A stretch of DNA of 64,000 nt. It comes from Xanthobacter sp. YC-JY1. Its GTDB lineage: Bacteria; Pseudomonadota; Alphaproteobacteria; Rhizobiales; Xanthobacteraceae. Position 1 is the stretch's first letter, and each line of letters begins with the position of its first letter. The notes under the pieces were generated by a model. It was not told where the DNA came from. It ran no database searches and saw only the letters and a program-made list of their open reading frames with translations. Positions 51,901 through 59,590 of the stretch are shown here, piece by piece. Where the stretch lies: positions 4,759,001-4,823,000 of the forward strand of contig NZ_CP032674.1 in the NCBI RefSeq assembly GCF_021730305.1. Reading direction: 5' to 3'. Made by a program: the position numbers and the translations under genes.

Positions 51901-52683
51901 TCAATCGCTCGACCGCTCGATGGCGTCCTCGGCCAAGGCGATGGCGTCCGGCGTGCCCACATGCATCCAGATGCCGTCGAGCCGCAAGCCGTAGAGCCGC
52001 TCCGCCGCGCCCGCGCGGTCGAACACGCGGTTCAGCGAGAAGGCGCCTTCCGGCGTGCCGTCGAACAGCTCCGGCTTGAGAATGGCGGCGCCGGCATAGA
52101 CGAAGGGGGCGATGGTGCGCTCGCCCCGGCGCTCCAGATGGCCGAGCTTGTCCATCTGGAAATCGCCCATGCCGTCATAGCCGATGGAATGGGCGGCGGA
52201 GGCGAGCAACAGCAGCGCGTCCATGCGCTCCGGGTCGAACTGCTCCATGAGCCGCATGAGGTTCGGACGCGCGCCTTCGATCCAGATGGTATCGGAATTG
52301 ATGACGAGGAAGGGCGTCTCGCCGATCAGCGGCAGCGCCTTGCGCACGCCGCCGCCGGTCTCCAGCAGAACCCCGCGCTCGTCGGAGAGCAGGATGTCGG
52401 GCGCGCCCGCGCGCGCCTTGAGGTGCGCCTCCAGCAGGTCGGCGTGGTGGTGCAAATTGACGATGGCGCGCGGAATGCCTGCGGCAGCGACACGGTCCAG
52501 CACATGGTCCACCAGCGGGCGGCCCTCCACCTCCACCAGCGGCTTGGGCCGGGTGTCGGTGAGGGGGCGCATCCGCGTGCCGAGGCCGGCAGCGAGCACC
52601 ATCGCGGTGGCGATTCGGGCGGTATCGATCCGGACAATTCCGGCGGCGGGCTCGTCAAGCAGCGTGTCGGGGGCAGCGGTCAC
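51901..52683 (-). CDS. Nucleotidyltransferase, MurU-like
   Basis: 260 aa. AMVLAAGLGTRMRPLTDTRP followed by KPLVEVEGRPLVDHVLDR is the sugar-nucleotidyltransferase signature. LVINSDTIW holds the metal-binding Asp. In length and neighbours it matches N-acetylmuramate-1-phosphate uridylyltransferase (MurU) of the cell-wall recycling route. It starts with a GTG that overlaps the stop of the TsaE-kinase fusion gene. The kinase part of that fusion would supply the sugar-1-phosphate. Confidence 0.85.
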   Translation of the reverse strand: MTAAPDTLLDEPAAGIVRIDTARIATAMVLAAGLGTRMRPLTDTRPKPLVEVEGRPLVDHVLDRVAAAGIPRAIVNLHHHADLLEAHLKARAGAPDILLSDERGVLLETGGGVRKALPLIGETPFLVINSDTIWIEGARPNLMRLMEQFDPERMDALLLLASAAHSIGYDGMGDFQMDKLGHLERRGERTIAPFVYAGAAILKPELFDGTPEGAFSLNRVFDRAGAAERLYGLRLDGIWMHVGTPDAIALAEDAIERSSD

Positions 52684-54251
52684 GCGGAGAGGTCCTTCGA
52701 TGGCAGCACCGCCTCATACCACATGCGCAGCGATCCCAGCTCCTCATGGGCGAGGCAGCGGGCGAGATAGCGCCGGATGCGCGGCAGGTGCCGGAGATAA
52801 TGCGGCTTGCCATCGCGATCGTTGAGGCGGGTAAAGATGCCGAGGATCTTGCTGGCCCGCTGGGCGCCCATGAGCGCGTAGGTGCGGGCAAAGCCGCGGG
52901 GATCGAAGGTGGGGTCCGCCTCGCGGCGCATCGCCACGTAGCGGCGCACGAGTTCGAGCTCCAGCTCCTCCGGCACGTCCACCCGCGCATCCTGCGCCAG
53001 CGACACCACGTCGTAGGCCGCCGGCCCCATCACCGCGTCCTGGAAATCGATGAGGCCGATGCGGCGCAGCCCCTCCCGCTGGGGCAGCCAGATGAGGTTG
53101 GGCGAGTGATAGTCGCGCAGCACCCAGGTGGGCGGCTCGGCCATGGCGGGGTTGAGCGCGCTGCGCCACAGCAGGCGGAATTCCTCCCGCACCACCCCGT
53201 CGAGCCGGATGCCGCGGGACGGCAGGTACCAGTCCAGCATCAGGTCGATTTCGGTGAGCATGGCGGCGACGTCGTAGGACGGCAGCGCCCGCTCGACCCG
53301 CGGCGCGATGTTCAGCGTGCGCGGCAACGGCCGGCTGTGCAGGGTGGCGAGCACTTCCACCGCGAGGCGATAGCGCTCCGGCACCGGGGCGGGCGGGGTG
53401 CCGGCCACCACGAATTCCGGTCCAAGATCTTCCAGCACGAGGATGCCGGCTTCCAGATCCGCCGAATAGATGAGCGGCGCGGACAGGCCCTGCGCCAGCA
53501 GCGCCCGGTCCATGGCGACGAACGGCTTCACATCCTCCGCCAGATGGACGAGCTGGCTGTAGGGCAGGCCGCGCTTCAGTGGCGGCCCGTCCGGCTGGCG
53601 CGGCGCGTTCATCACGATGGCCGAGCGGTCGCCGAGCACGAGGCGGCTGTAGGAACGGGCGGAGGCGTCGCCCTGCAGGAAGCGGTGGGCCGCCTCGGCA
53701 AAGCCGCTCTGCTCGATGAGCGACTGGGCGATCATCAGCCGGTCGAGGCGCGGGCCGAAGCTGCCATAGCCGGTGACGATGGCGATGCGCGCCTCCGGGC
53801 CGAGCGTGGCCGCGTCCCGGGTGCCGGCGGCGAGGTAGAGCGCGACGTCGAGGCGGTCGGCCGGCAGGCGCTCCTCGGCGCGCTCAGGCCATTCCACCAT
53901 GAGGAGCGCGTTCTCGCGCAGCTCGTCCCAGCCGAGCTCGTCCAGCTCGTCCGGCTCCTGGATGCGGTAGAGGTCGGCGTGCACCACCCGGCCGCGGGGA
54001 AAGTCGTAGGAAATCAGGATCGGGAAGGTGGGGCTGGGCACGTCCACGCCAGCATCGTCGGCGAAGGCGCGGATGAGCGCGCGGGCCAGTTCCGTCTTGC
54101 CGGCGCCGAGGTCGCCGGTGAGGGTGATGGTGTCCTTGCCGCCGAACCAGCTGGCGATCAGCGAGGCGAGGCGGCTGGTGGCGGCGAGGTCCTTCAGCAC
54201 CACGCGGCAGGCCACCGGCTGTCCTTCGAGGCGTTCCAGCACGATGCTCAT
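52680..54251 (-). CDS. TsaE-sugar kinase (AmgK-like) fusion protein
   Basis: 523 aa. Residues 1-~160 form TsaE, an ATPase of the t6A tRNA-modification machinery: Walker A TITLTGDLGAGKTELARALI, SPTFPILISYDF and VHADLYRIQEPDELDELG. Residues ~175-523 form an aminoglycoside phosphotransferase-type kinase, with FLQGDASARSYSRLVL and the catalytic WVLRDYHSPNLIWLPQ and IGLIDFQDAVMGPAAYDVVS. AmgK phosphorylates N-acetylmuramate and N-acetylglucosamine at the anomeric position, and MurU uses the product. It overlaps both neighbours. The fusion joins tRNA modification and wall recycling on one chain. Confidence 0.92.
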   Translation of the reverse strand: MSIVLERLEGQPVACRVVLKDLAATSRLASLIASWFGGKDTITLTGDLGAGKTELARALIRAFADDAGVDVPSPTFPILISYDFPRGRVVHADLYRIQEPDELDELGWDELRENALLMVEWPERAEERLPADRLDVALYLAAGTRDAATLGPEARIAIVTGYGSFGPRLDRLMIAQSLIEQSGFAEAAHRFLQGDASARSYSRLVLGDRSAIVMNAPRQPDGPPLKRGLPYSQLVHLAEDVKPFVAMDRALLAQGLSAPLIYSADLEAGILVLEDLGPEFVVAGTPPAPVPERYRLAVEVLATLHSRPLPRTLNIAPRVERALPSYDVAAMLTEIDLMLDWYLPSRGIRLDGVVREEFRLLWRSALNPAMAEPPTWVLRDYHSPNLIWLPQREGLRRIGLIDFQDAVMGPAAYDVVSLAQDARVDVPEELELELVRRYVAMRREADPTFDPRGFARTYALMGAQRASKILGIFTRLNDRDGKPHYLRHLPRIRRYLARCLAHEELGSLRMWYEAVLPSKDLSA

Positions 54252-56863
54252 TCGGCAGCCTCCCGCCGGCGCTCGCCGTCGAGCGGAAAGATGCAGGTGG
54301 CAAGCGTTCCGCGCGTGGCGGAGGCCGGCCCCACCGTGACCGAGCCGCCATGCAGGCTCACGAACGAGCGCACGATGGCGAGGCCGAGGCCCACCCCGCG
54401 ATGGCGCGGGCCGGCGCTGCGGCTCTCGAAGCGGTCGAACAGCGTCTCCTTGACCTCCGCCGGCACGCCCGGCCCCTCGTCGCGGACGGTGAACACCAGC
54501 GCCCCGTCGCGCCGGTTGGCACCGAGCGTCACGGTGCCGCCCTCGGGCGAGACGGCGATGGCGTTGGACAGGAGATTGAACAGGATCTGCCGCAGCCGCC
54601 GCGCATCGGCGACGAAGACGCCGGCGGCGGGATCGATGTTCACGGCGAGGGAAAGCCGCGCCTCGTCCACGCTGTCGCGCACCGCCTCGGCGACGGAGAG
54701 GACCAGCTCGCGCACGTCCACCTCGGCGAGGTCCAGCTCCATGGCGCCGGCATCGATGGTGGCGAGGTCGAGGATATCGTCGATGAGGGCGCGCAGCAGG
54801 TCCGAGGACTGGCGCATGTGGTCGAGATAGTCGCGCTGGCGGTCGTTGAGCGGGCCGGCAAGGCCCTCACGCAGCATATCGGCATAGCCCATCAAGGTGT
54901 TGAGGGGCGTGCGCAGGTGATAGGAGACGTGGCCGACGAAGGCGTTCTTCAGTTTGTCCGCCGCCTCCAGCGCCTCCGCGCGCTCGGTCAGCGCCCGCTC
55001 CACCTTCACGCTGTCGGTGACATCGCGGAACGTCACCATGGTGCCGCCGTCCGGCAGGGGCTGGGTGGCGCCGTCGAGCACCCGGCCGTCCGGCCGCTCG
55101 AAGCGCAGGGTCATGGCCTCGCGCGGGCCGATGGCCGTCACCGCCTGCCGGATGCGGGAGAAGGCGGCCGTCTCGCCATAGAGCGGGCGACACATGGCCG
55201 CCACCGCATCCACATGGGGCTTGTCGCCCATGGCCTGGGCGTCGAGGGACCAGAGCGCGAGGAAGGCTTCGTTGTAGAGGTTGAGCCGCCCGTCGGCGCC
55301 GAACACCGCCACCGCCTCGGCGAGGCCGTCCAGCGTCTCGCCCTGGATGCGGATGAGGCTGTTGTAGCGGCTCTCCAGTGCCAGATGCTCGGACAGATCG
55401 TCGAACAGATAGGTGATGCCGCCTTCGGCATTGGGGGTGATGACCACGCGCAGCATCTGCCCGCCGGGCAGGTGCCACCAGTCGTTCACCGGCTCGATGG
55501 CGCGGTAGGCCTCGCGTAGTTGCGCGCGCCACGCGCGGAAATCGGCCTGCTCGGGCACCTTGCGGCGGCGGCGCAGGTCTTCGAGAATTTCGTTCTCCGG
55601 CGGGCGCTGGTCGAGGAGGCCTGGGGCGAGATCGAACAGGCGCTCATAGGCCGCATTGTGGAAGACGAGGCGCTCGTCGGCGCCGAAGATGGCCACGGCG
55701 GTCGTCAGCTGGTCCAGCGTGCGCTGGTGGGCGGCCACCGTGCGGGCGGTCTCGGCCTTCGCCACATCCTCGCCGGTCACGTCGATGGCGATGCCGGCGG
55801 TGCCGAAGGGCCCGGCCACCTCCACCACATCCATCTGCCGGCGCTGGCCGCTCGCCACCGCTTTCACCCGCTGGCGGAACGTGCCGGCCGTGCCTTCGGC
55901 GGTCAAAGCGGCGCTGCGGATGCGGGCGTCGAGCAGATCGAGACCAGCCGTGCGGGCCTCCGCGGCTGAAGGCGCGCCCACCGCGGTGGCGAAGGCGGGA
56001 TTCACATAGACCAGCGTGCCGTCCGGCCGCCGGAGCCAGGCCGGCGCAGCAGCCGCATCGAGCGCGGCGGCGAGGCCATGGGCCATCCGCTCCGCCTCGG
56101 CGAAGTCGGCAGTATCGGCTTTTCCGGAGAGTTCCGCCGCATCGGCAGGACGCAGAAGCAGAACGCCCGCACCGCCGAGGCTGCGGCCTTCCAGCCGCAC
56201 GGGACCGGCCGGGGTCTCCACCAACTGGGAGAGGGTGCCGTCTTCCCGCCGCAGCTGCTCCAGCGCCCGGTCGAGGGCGACGGAGGCGGCGCCAAGGCTG
56301 GCGCGGAAGGCTTCCGGCGTCGCGCCGTGCACGTCCACCGGCAGGGTGCGGCCGCTCCAGGCCATGAAGGCGGGCGCGCCGGCGGTGAGGAGGATGCGCG
56401 CGGCATGGGCTTCCGCCCGGGCCCGGGCGGCGGCGGCGCCGGCATCGCGGGCCTCCGCCTCGGCCTTGTCCATGCGCGCGCCGAGATCGGCGGCCACCCG
56501 GCGGGACCGCAAGGCGACGAGGCCGGCGACGGCGCAGGCCGACAAGGCGATCACCGGCCACAGCGCCTCTGCGGCGCCCATGGCGATGGTCCAGCCGTCG
56601 GCGGAAGCCGGGGTGCCGGCGAGGGCGGTGGTGGCGAGGAGAACTCCGCCGAACAGCGCGGTGCGGGAGCCGACGCAGAAGTTCGCGCATCCCGTCGCCG
56701 GGGCGGGCCCCTGCCTGCGCCCGCGCGCCGGGCGCCGCGCGCCGCTCCTCCGGATGCGCTCCGCCATTCGCCCCGGTGTCCTTCCCCTGCCCTGCGGTTG
56801 CCGCAGCCTCTCTGTGGCGCGCCGCGAATCACTTGCGAAGGATAACGGAGCGTTTACCAGCAT
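54248..56863 (-). CDS. DivL-like PAS sensor kinase with Tyr at the phospho-acceptor site
   Basis: 871 aa. Two hydrophobic stretches near the N-terminus (LFGGVLLATTALAG and WPVIALSACAVAGLVAL) anchor it. At least three PAS-like units follow (WLRRPDGTLVYVNPAFATAV, AIFGADERLVFHNAAYERLF, AVFGADGRLNLYNEAFLALW). The dimerisation helix reads FVGHVSYHLRTPLNTLMGYA: where kinases have S-H-E-L-R-T-P-L, this has S-Y-H-L-R-T-P-L, so Tyr (~648) replaces His, as in DivL. ATP boxes are intact (FNLLSNAIAVSP, DEGPGVP, GVGLGLAIV). DivL controls the CckA-CtrA cell-cycle pathway. It overlaps the tsaE fusion gene by 4 bases. Confidence 0.88.
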   Translation of the reverse strand: MLVNAPLSFASDSRRATERLRQPQGRGRTPGRMAERIRRSGARRPARGRRQGPAPATGCANFCVGSRTALFGGVLLATTALAGTPASADGWTIAMGAAEALWPVIALSACAVAGLVALRSRRVAADLGARMDKAEAEARDAGAAAARARAEAHAARILLTAGAPAFMAWSGRTLPVDVHGATPEAFRASLGAASVALDRALEQLRREDGTLSQLVETPAGPVRLEGRSLGGAGVLLLRPADAAELSGKADTADFAEAERMAHGLAAALDAAAAPAWLRRPDGTLVYVNPAFATAVGAPSAAEARTAGLDLLDARIRSAALTAEGTAGTFRQRVKAVASGQRRQMDVVEVAGPFGTAGIAIDVTGEDVAKAETARTVAAHQRTLDQLTTAVAIFGADERLVFHNAAYERLFDLAPGLLDQRPPENEILEDLRRRRKVPEQADFRAWRAQLREAYRAIEPVNDWWHLPGGQMLRVVITPNAEGGITYLFDDLSEHLALESRYNSLIRIQGETLDGLAEAVAVFGADGRLNLYNEAFLALWSLDAQAMGDKPHVDAVAAMCRPLYGETAAFSRIRQAVTAIGPREAMTLRFERPDGRVLDGATQPLPDGGTMVTFRDVTDSVKVERALTERAEALEAADKLKNAFVGHVSYHLRTPLNTLMGYADMLREGLAGPLNDRQRDYLDHMRQSSDLLRALIDDILDLATIDAGAMELDLAEVDVRELVLSVAEAVRDSVDEARLSLAVNIDPAAGVFVADARRLRQILFNLLSNAIAVSPEGGTVTLGANRRDGALVFTVRDEGPGVPAEVKETLFDRFESRSAGPRHRGVGLGLAIVRSFVSLHGGSVTVGPASATRGTLATCIFPLDGERRREAAE

Positions 56864-56914
56864 TGAAAGGGCAGACCGCCGCCGGCCCACAGCCGGCAAA
56901 TGGCTTTGCCGCTT

Positions 56915-57349
56915 CTAAACGTAGGTCAAGGCCTCGATGCGCCAGCCGTCCGGGTCCATGAGGAACGAGGCGTAATAGCCGGGTCCGTATTGGGGCCGCA
57001 GGCCCGGCGCGCCGTAGTCCGCGCCCCCATGGGCGAGGCCCGCCGCATGGAAGGCCTCCACCGCCGCCCGGTCCGTCGCACAAAAGGCGATATGAGTGCC
57101 CGGCGGCGGCGTCACCGGCCCGTCGCGCAACTGCACCCAGAAGGGCGCCGCGCCCGGCACACCCTCAGGCGCCGGCAAGGTGCCCGGCGGACCCCAGCAG
57201 GCGGAGGCGCCCTCCGGCTCGTCATAATCCGCCACCCGCACCAGACCGAGGGGCGCCAGCACCGCATCGTAGAAACGCACGGCGCGGGCAAGGTCCACCG
57301 TGGTCACGGACAGATGCTCGATGACGGGGCGGACGGGCGTGAACGTCAT
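56915..57349 (-). CDS. VOC family (glyoxalase/dioxygenase-like) protein
   Basis: 144 aa. IEHLSVTTVDLARAVRFYDA and VLAPLGL begin the first beta-alpha-beta module; THIAFCATDRAAVEAFHAAG and YYASFLMDPDGWRIEALTYV form the second. Metal-binding His/Glu positions (IEHLSV, THIAF, IEALTY) are visible. The reaction is unknown; members include glyoxalase I and many uncharacterised proteins. It is encoded between the DivL-like kinase and xerC genes. Confidence 0.85.
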   Translation of the reverse strand: MTFTPVRPVIEHLSVTTVDLARAVRFYDAVLAPLGLVRVADYDEPEGASACWGPPGTLPAPEGVPGAAPFWVQLRDGPVTPPPGTHIAFCATDRAAVEAFHAAGLAHGGADYGAPGLRPQYGPGYYASFLMDPDGWRIEALTYV

Positions 57350-57363
57350 GCTTCAGCTCCTGT

Positions 57364-58347
57364 CTATGCGCGCGCCCTGGGATGGGCCGCGCGCCAGGCA
57401 TTCATGAGGGCGGCGGCATCCACCTGCGTATAGATCTGCGTGGTGGAGAGGGAGGCGTGACCGAGCAGTTCCTGAATCGCGCGCAGATCGCCGCCGCGCG
57501 ACAGGAGATGGGTGGCGAAGGAATGGCGCAAAGCGTGGGGCGTCGCGCTGTCGGGAAGGCCCAGCGCGCCGCGCATCCGCTCCACCGCCAATTGCACGAT
57601 GCGCGGCGAGAGCGGCCCGCCCTTGGCCCCGCGGAACAGCGGCTTGTCCGGCGCCAGAGGATAAGGACAGAGGCCGCGATAGGCCTCCACCGCCGCGAGC
57701 ACCGGGGCAATCAGCGGCACCATGCGTGTCTTGTTGCCCTTCCCCGTCACCGTGATCTGCGTGGTGCCGGGCGACATCATCCCGGCCGTCAGGCCCAACG
57801 CTTCCGAGATGCGCAGGCCCGCCCCGTAGAGAAGGCCGATGACCGCCGCGTCGCGCGCCAGCACCCAGGCCTCCCGTGCCTCGCCGGCCCGGGTATCGGG
57901 ATCGGCCAGCGCACGGGCGGCGGCGACGGAGACGGGCTTGGGCAGGCCCTTCGGCACCTTCGGCGCGCGCACGGCCGTGAGCGCTCCCACCTTGCCCTGC
58001 CCTTCCCGCTCGAGATGCCGGCCGAAGGACCGCGCGGCGGCGAGCAGGCGCACCAGCGTGCGCGGCGCCACGCCCTCGGCCCGGCGGGAGGCGAGCACGG
58101 CGCGCACATCCGCCGGGGTCAGCGCGGCAAGATCGGGAAGCGTCGGGCGCTTGCCGAGATGGTCGGTGAGCCGGACGAGCACAACGGAGAGATCGCGCGC
58201 ATAGGCCTCCAGCGTCTTGGCGGAGAGGCGGCGCTCGTGGGCGAGCCGCGCCAGCCAGCCCTCGACGGCTGCCGCCACATCGGGCGCTGCGGCAGCGGCG
58301 AGGCCGTGGGCCGCGCGGGCGGCTCTGTCCTGATCGGTCATGGCCAT
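57364..58347 (-). CDS. xerC: Tyrosine recombinase XerC
   Basis: 327 aa. The core-binding domain has WLARLAHERRLSAKTLEAYA. The catalytic residues are Arg in LLYGAGLRISEALGL, Lys in ITVTGKGNKTRMVPL, HxxR in TPHALRHSFATHLLSRGGDL, and ELLGHASLSTTQIYTQVD with His and the nucleophilic Tyr. It resolves chromosome dimers at dif with XerD. Full length and distinct from the element integrase. I use the ATG at 58347, which has GGAG about 9 bases upstream. Confidence 0.95.
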   Translation of the reverse strand: MAMTDQDRAARAAHGLAAAAAPDVAAAVEGWLARLAHERRLSAKTLEAYARDLSVVLVRLTDHLGKRPTLPDLAALTPADVRAVLASRRAEGVAPRTLVRLLAAARSFGRHLEREGQGKVGALTAVRAPKVPKGLPKPVSVAAARALADPDTRAGEAREAWVLARDAAVIGLLYGAGLRISEALGLTAGMMSPGTTQITVTGKGNKTRMVPLIAPVLAAVEAYRGLCPYPLAPDKPLFRGAKGGPLSPRIVQLAVERMRGALGLPDSATPHALRHSFATHLLSRGGDLRAIQELLGHASLSTTQIYTQVDAAALMNAWRAAHPRARA

Positions 58348-58439
58348 ACGGGAACACTCCGGCGATCCGGCCGATCCTGCAAGCACGGGCCTTCAGAAAG
58401 CCTGAACGGAATTTTCGGAGAGCCCTCTTGCGCGATAGA

Positions 58440-58483
58440 TATATCGAACGATATAACCATCGTCGCTATATCTAACGACATAT
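58440..58483. promoter_or_regulatory. PadR operator: two copies of TATATCNAACGA
   Basis: TATATCGAACGATATA (58440-58455) and TATATCTAACGACATAT (58467-58483) repeat the same core 27 bases apart; the first contains the perfect palindrome ATATCG-AA-CGATAT. The region is AT-rich and ends 16 bases before the PadR start codon. Autorepression by PadR is the likely role. Confidence 0.75.
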
Positions 58484-58499
58484 CTAAGGAGACTTCCGA

Positions 58500-59183
58500 A
58501 TGTTCGGATGCAGACGAGACTGGCGGGACGCCCGCCGTGGCCGCGGTTTCGGTGGCGAAATGGGCGGCGAGTTTGGTGGCCGCGAGATGGCAGAACATGA
58601 GTTCGCCGGCCGTGGCCATGGCGAGTTCGGCGGCCATCGCGGCGGTGGCGGACGCGGCGGGCGCGGCGGCGGCGACATGTTCCGCATCGGCCGCATGCTG
58701 GCCCAGGGCGACCTCAAGCTTCTGGCCCTGTCGCTCATCGCCGAGCAGCCGCGTCACGGCTACGAGATCATCAAGCTGATCGAGGAGAAGACCGCCGGCT
58801 GGTATTCGCCGAGCCCGGGCGTGGTCTATCCCACCCTCACCTTCCTGGAAGAGGCCGGCTACGTGACCGCCGAGGCGGACGGCTCGAAGAAGCGCTACGC
58901 CATCACCGAGGAAGGCCGCGCCTATCTCGCCGAGAACCGCGACTTCGCCGACGCCATCATCGGCCGGCTGTCCGAGATCGGCCTCAAGATGGGCCGCGTG
59001 AAGAAGTGGATGGGCTGGAGCGAGAACGGTCCGAGCCACGGCGCCGAGTTGCCCCGCCTGGTGGAAGCCGCGCTGGAGAACCTGCGCGACGTCTCCCGCG
59101 AGAAGCTGGAGCAGAATCGCGGCGCCGAAACGCGGATCGTCGAGATCCTCGCCCGCGTGGCCAACGACATCCGCGAGGCGTGA
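58500..59183 (+). CDS. PadR family regulator with Gly-rich N-terminal extension
   Basis: 227 aa. Residues 1-~60 are a Gly/Arg/His-rich tail (GRGFGGEMGGEFGGREMAEH, GGHRGGGGRGGRGGGD). The PadR winged HTH follows: LAQGDLKLLALSLIAEQPRH, GYEIIKLIEEKTAGWYSPSP and GVVYPTLTFLEEAGYVTAEA. A helical Vinf-like dimerisation domain ends it. AAGGAGA lies 7 bases before the ATG, so the tail is translated. PadR proteins repress stress and efflux genes; the ligand is unknown. The AT-rich direct repeats upstream suggest autorepression. Confidence 0.93.
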   Translation: MFGCRRDWRDARRGRGFGGEMGGEFGGREMAEHEFAGRGHGEFGGHRGGGGRGGRGGGDMFRIGRMLAQGDLKLLALSLIAEQPRHGYEIIKLIEEKTAGWYSPSPGVVYPTLTFLEEAGYVTAEADGSKKRYAITEEGRAYLAENRDFADAIIGRLSEIGLKMGRVKKWMGWSENGPSHGAELPRLVEAALENLRDVSREKLEQNRGAETRIVEILARVANDIREA

Positions 59184-59233
59184 GCCGCGCGGCAAGGGCG
59201 GGCGCCGACCCCAGCGCCCGCCCTCGCGACGAT

Positions 59234-59252
59234 GTGATGTTTTAAACATCAC
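59234..59252. promoter_or_regulatory. 19-base palindrome upstream of the XRE-hyf genes
   Basis: GTGATGTTTTAAACATCAC has 9-bp perfect arms around one T. It lies 74 bases before the XRE start and 51 bases after the PadR stop, in an AT-rich patch. No T-run follows, so an operator is favoured over a terminator. Confidence 0.5.
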
Positions 59253-59325
59253 TAATAATGCTTGATCGCTTAATAGACCGGGTGTAAGCAGCATAAATCA
59301 CGCTTCACGCCTGCCGTTGGCGATC

Positions 59326-59589
59326 ATGATTACTGCTGCCCAGCTCCGTGCCGCCCGCGCCCTTCTCGGCCTCGACCAGCGCGCCCTTGCCGGCCTGTGC
59401 GGCCTCTCGCTCCCCACCATCCAGCGCATGGAAGCCAGCGACGGCGTGATCCGCGGCAACGTGGATTCGCTGATGAAGCTGGTGGGCGCGCTCGATGCCG
59501 CCGGCGTCGATCTCATTGGCGAAGGCGGCGTGAGCGACGGCGGCGGGCGCGGTGTGCGCCTCAAGGCGCCGCGCGTGACGGGGGAGTGA
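59326..59589 (+). CDS. Small XRE-type HTH protein
   Basis: 87 aa. MITAAQLRAARALLGLDQRA, LAGLCGLSLPTIQRMEASDG and LVGALDAAGVDLIGEGG form the HTH_3 fold with the same 'AAGVxxIxE' tail as the element XRE protein at 34177. It stops 1 base before the hyfB ATG, so it is probably the first gene of the hyf transcript and may regulate it through the palindrome upstream. ATG at 59326 is preferred to the upstream TTG. Confidence 0.85.
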   Translation: MITAAQLRAARALLGLDQRALAGLCGLSLPTIQRMEASDGVIRGNVDSLMKLVGALDAAGVDLIGEGGVSDGGGRGVRLKAPRVTGE

Positions 59590-59590
59590 G

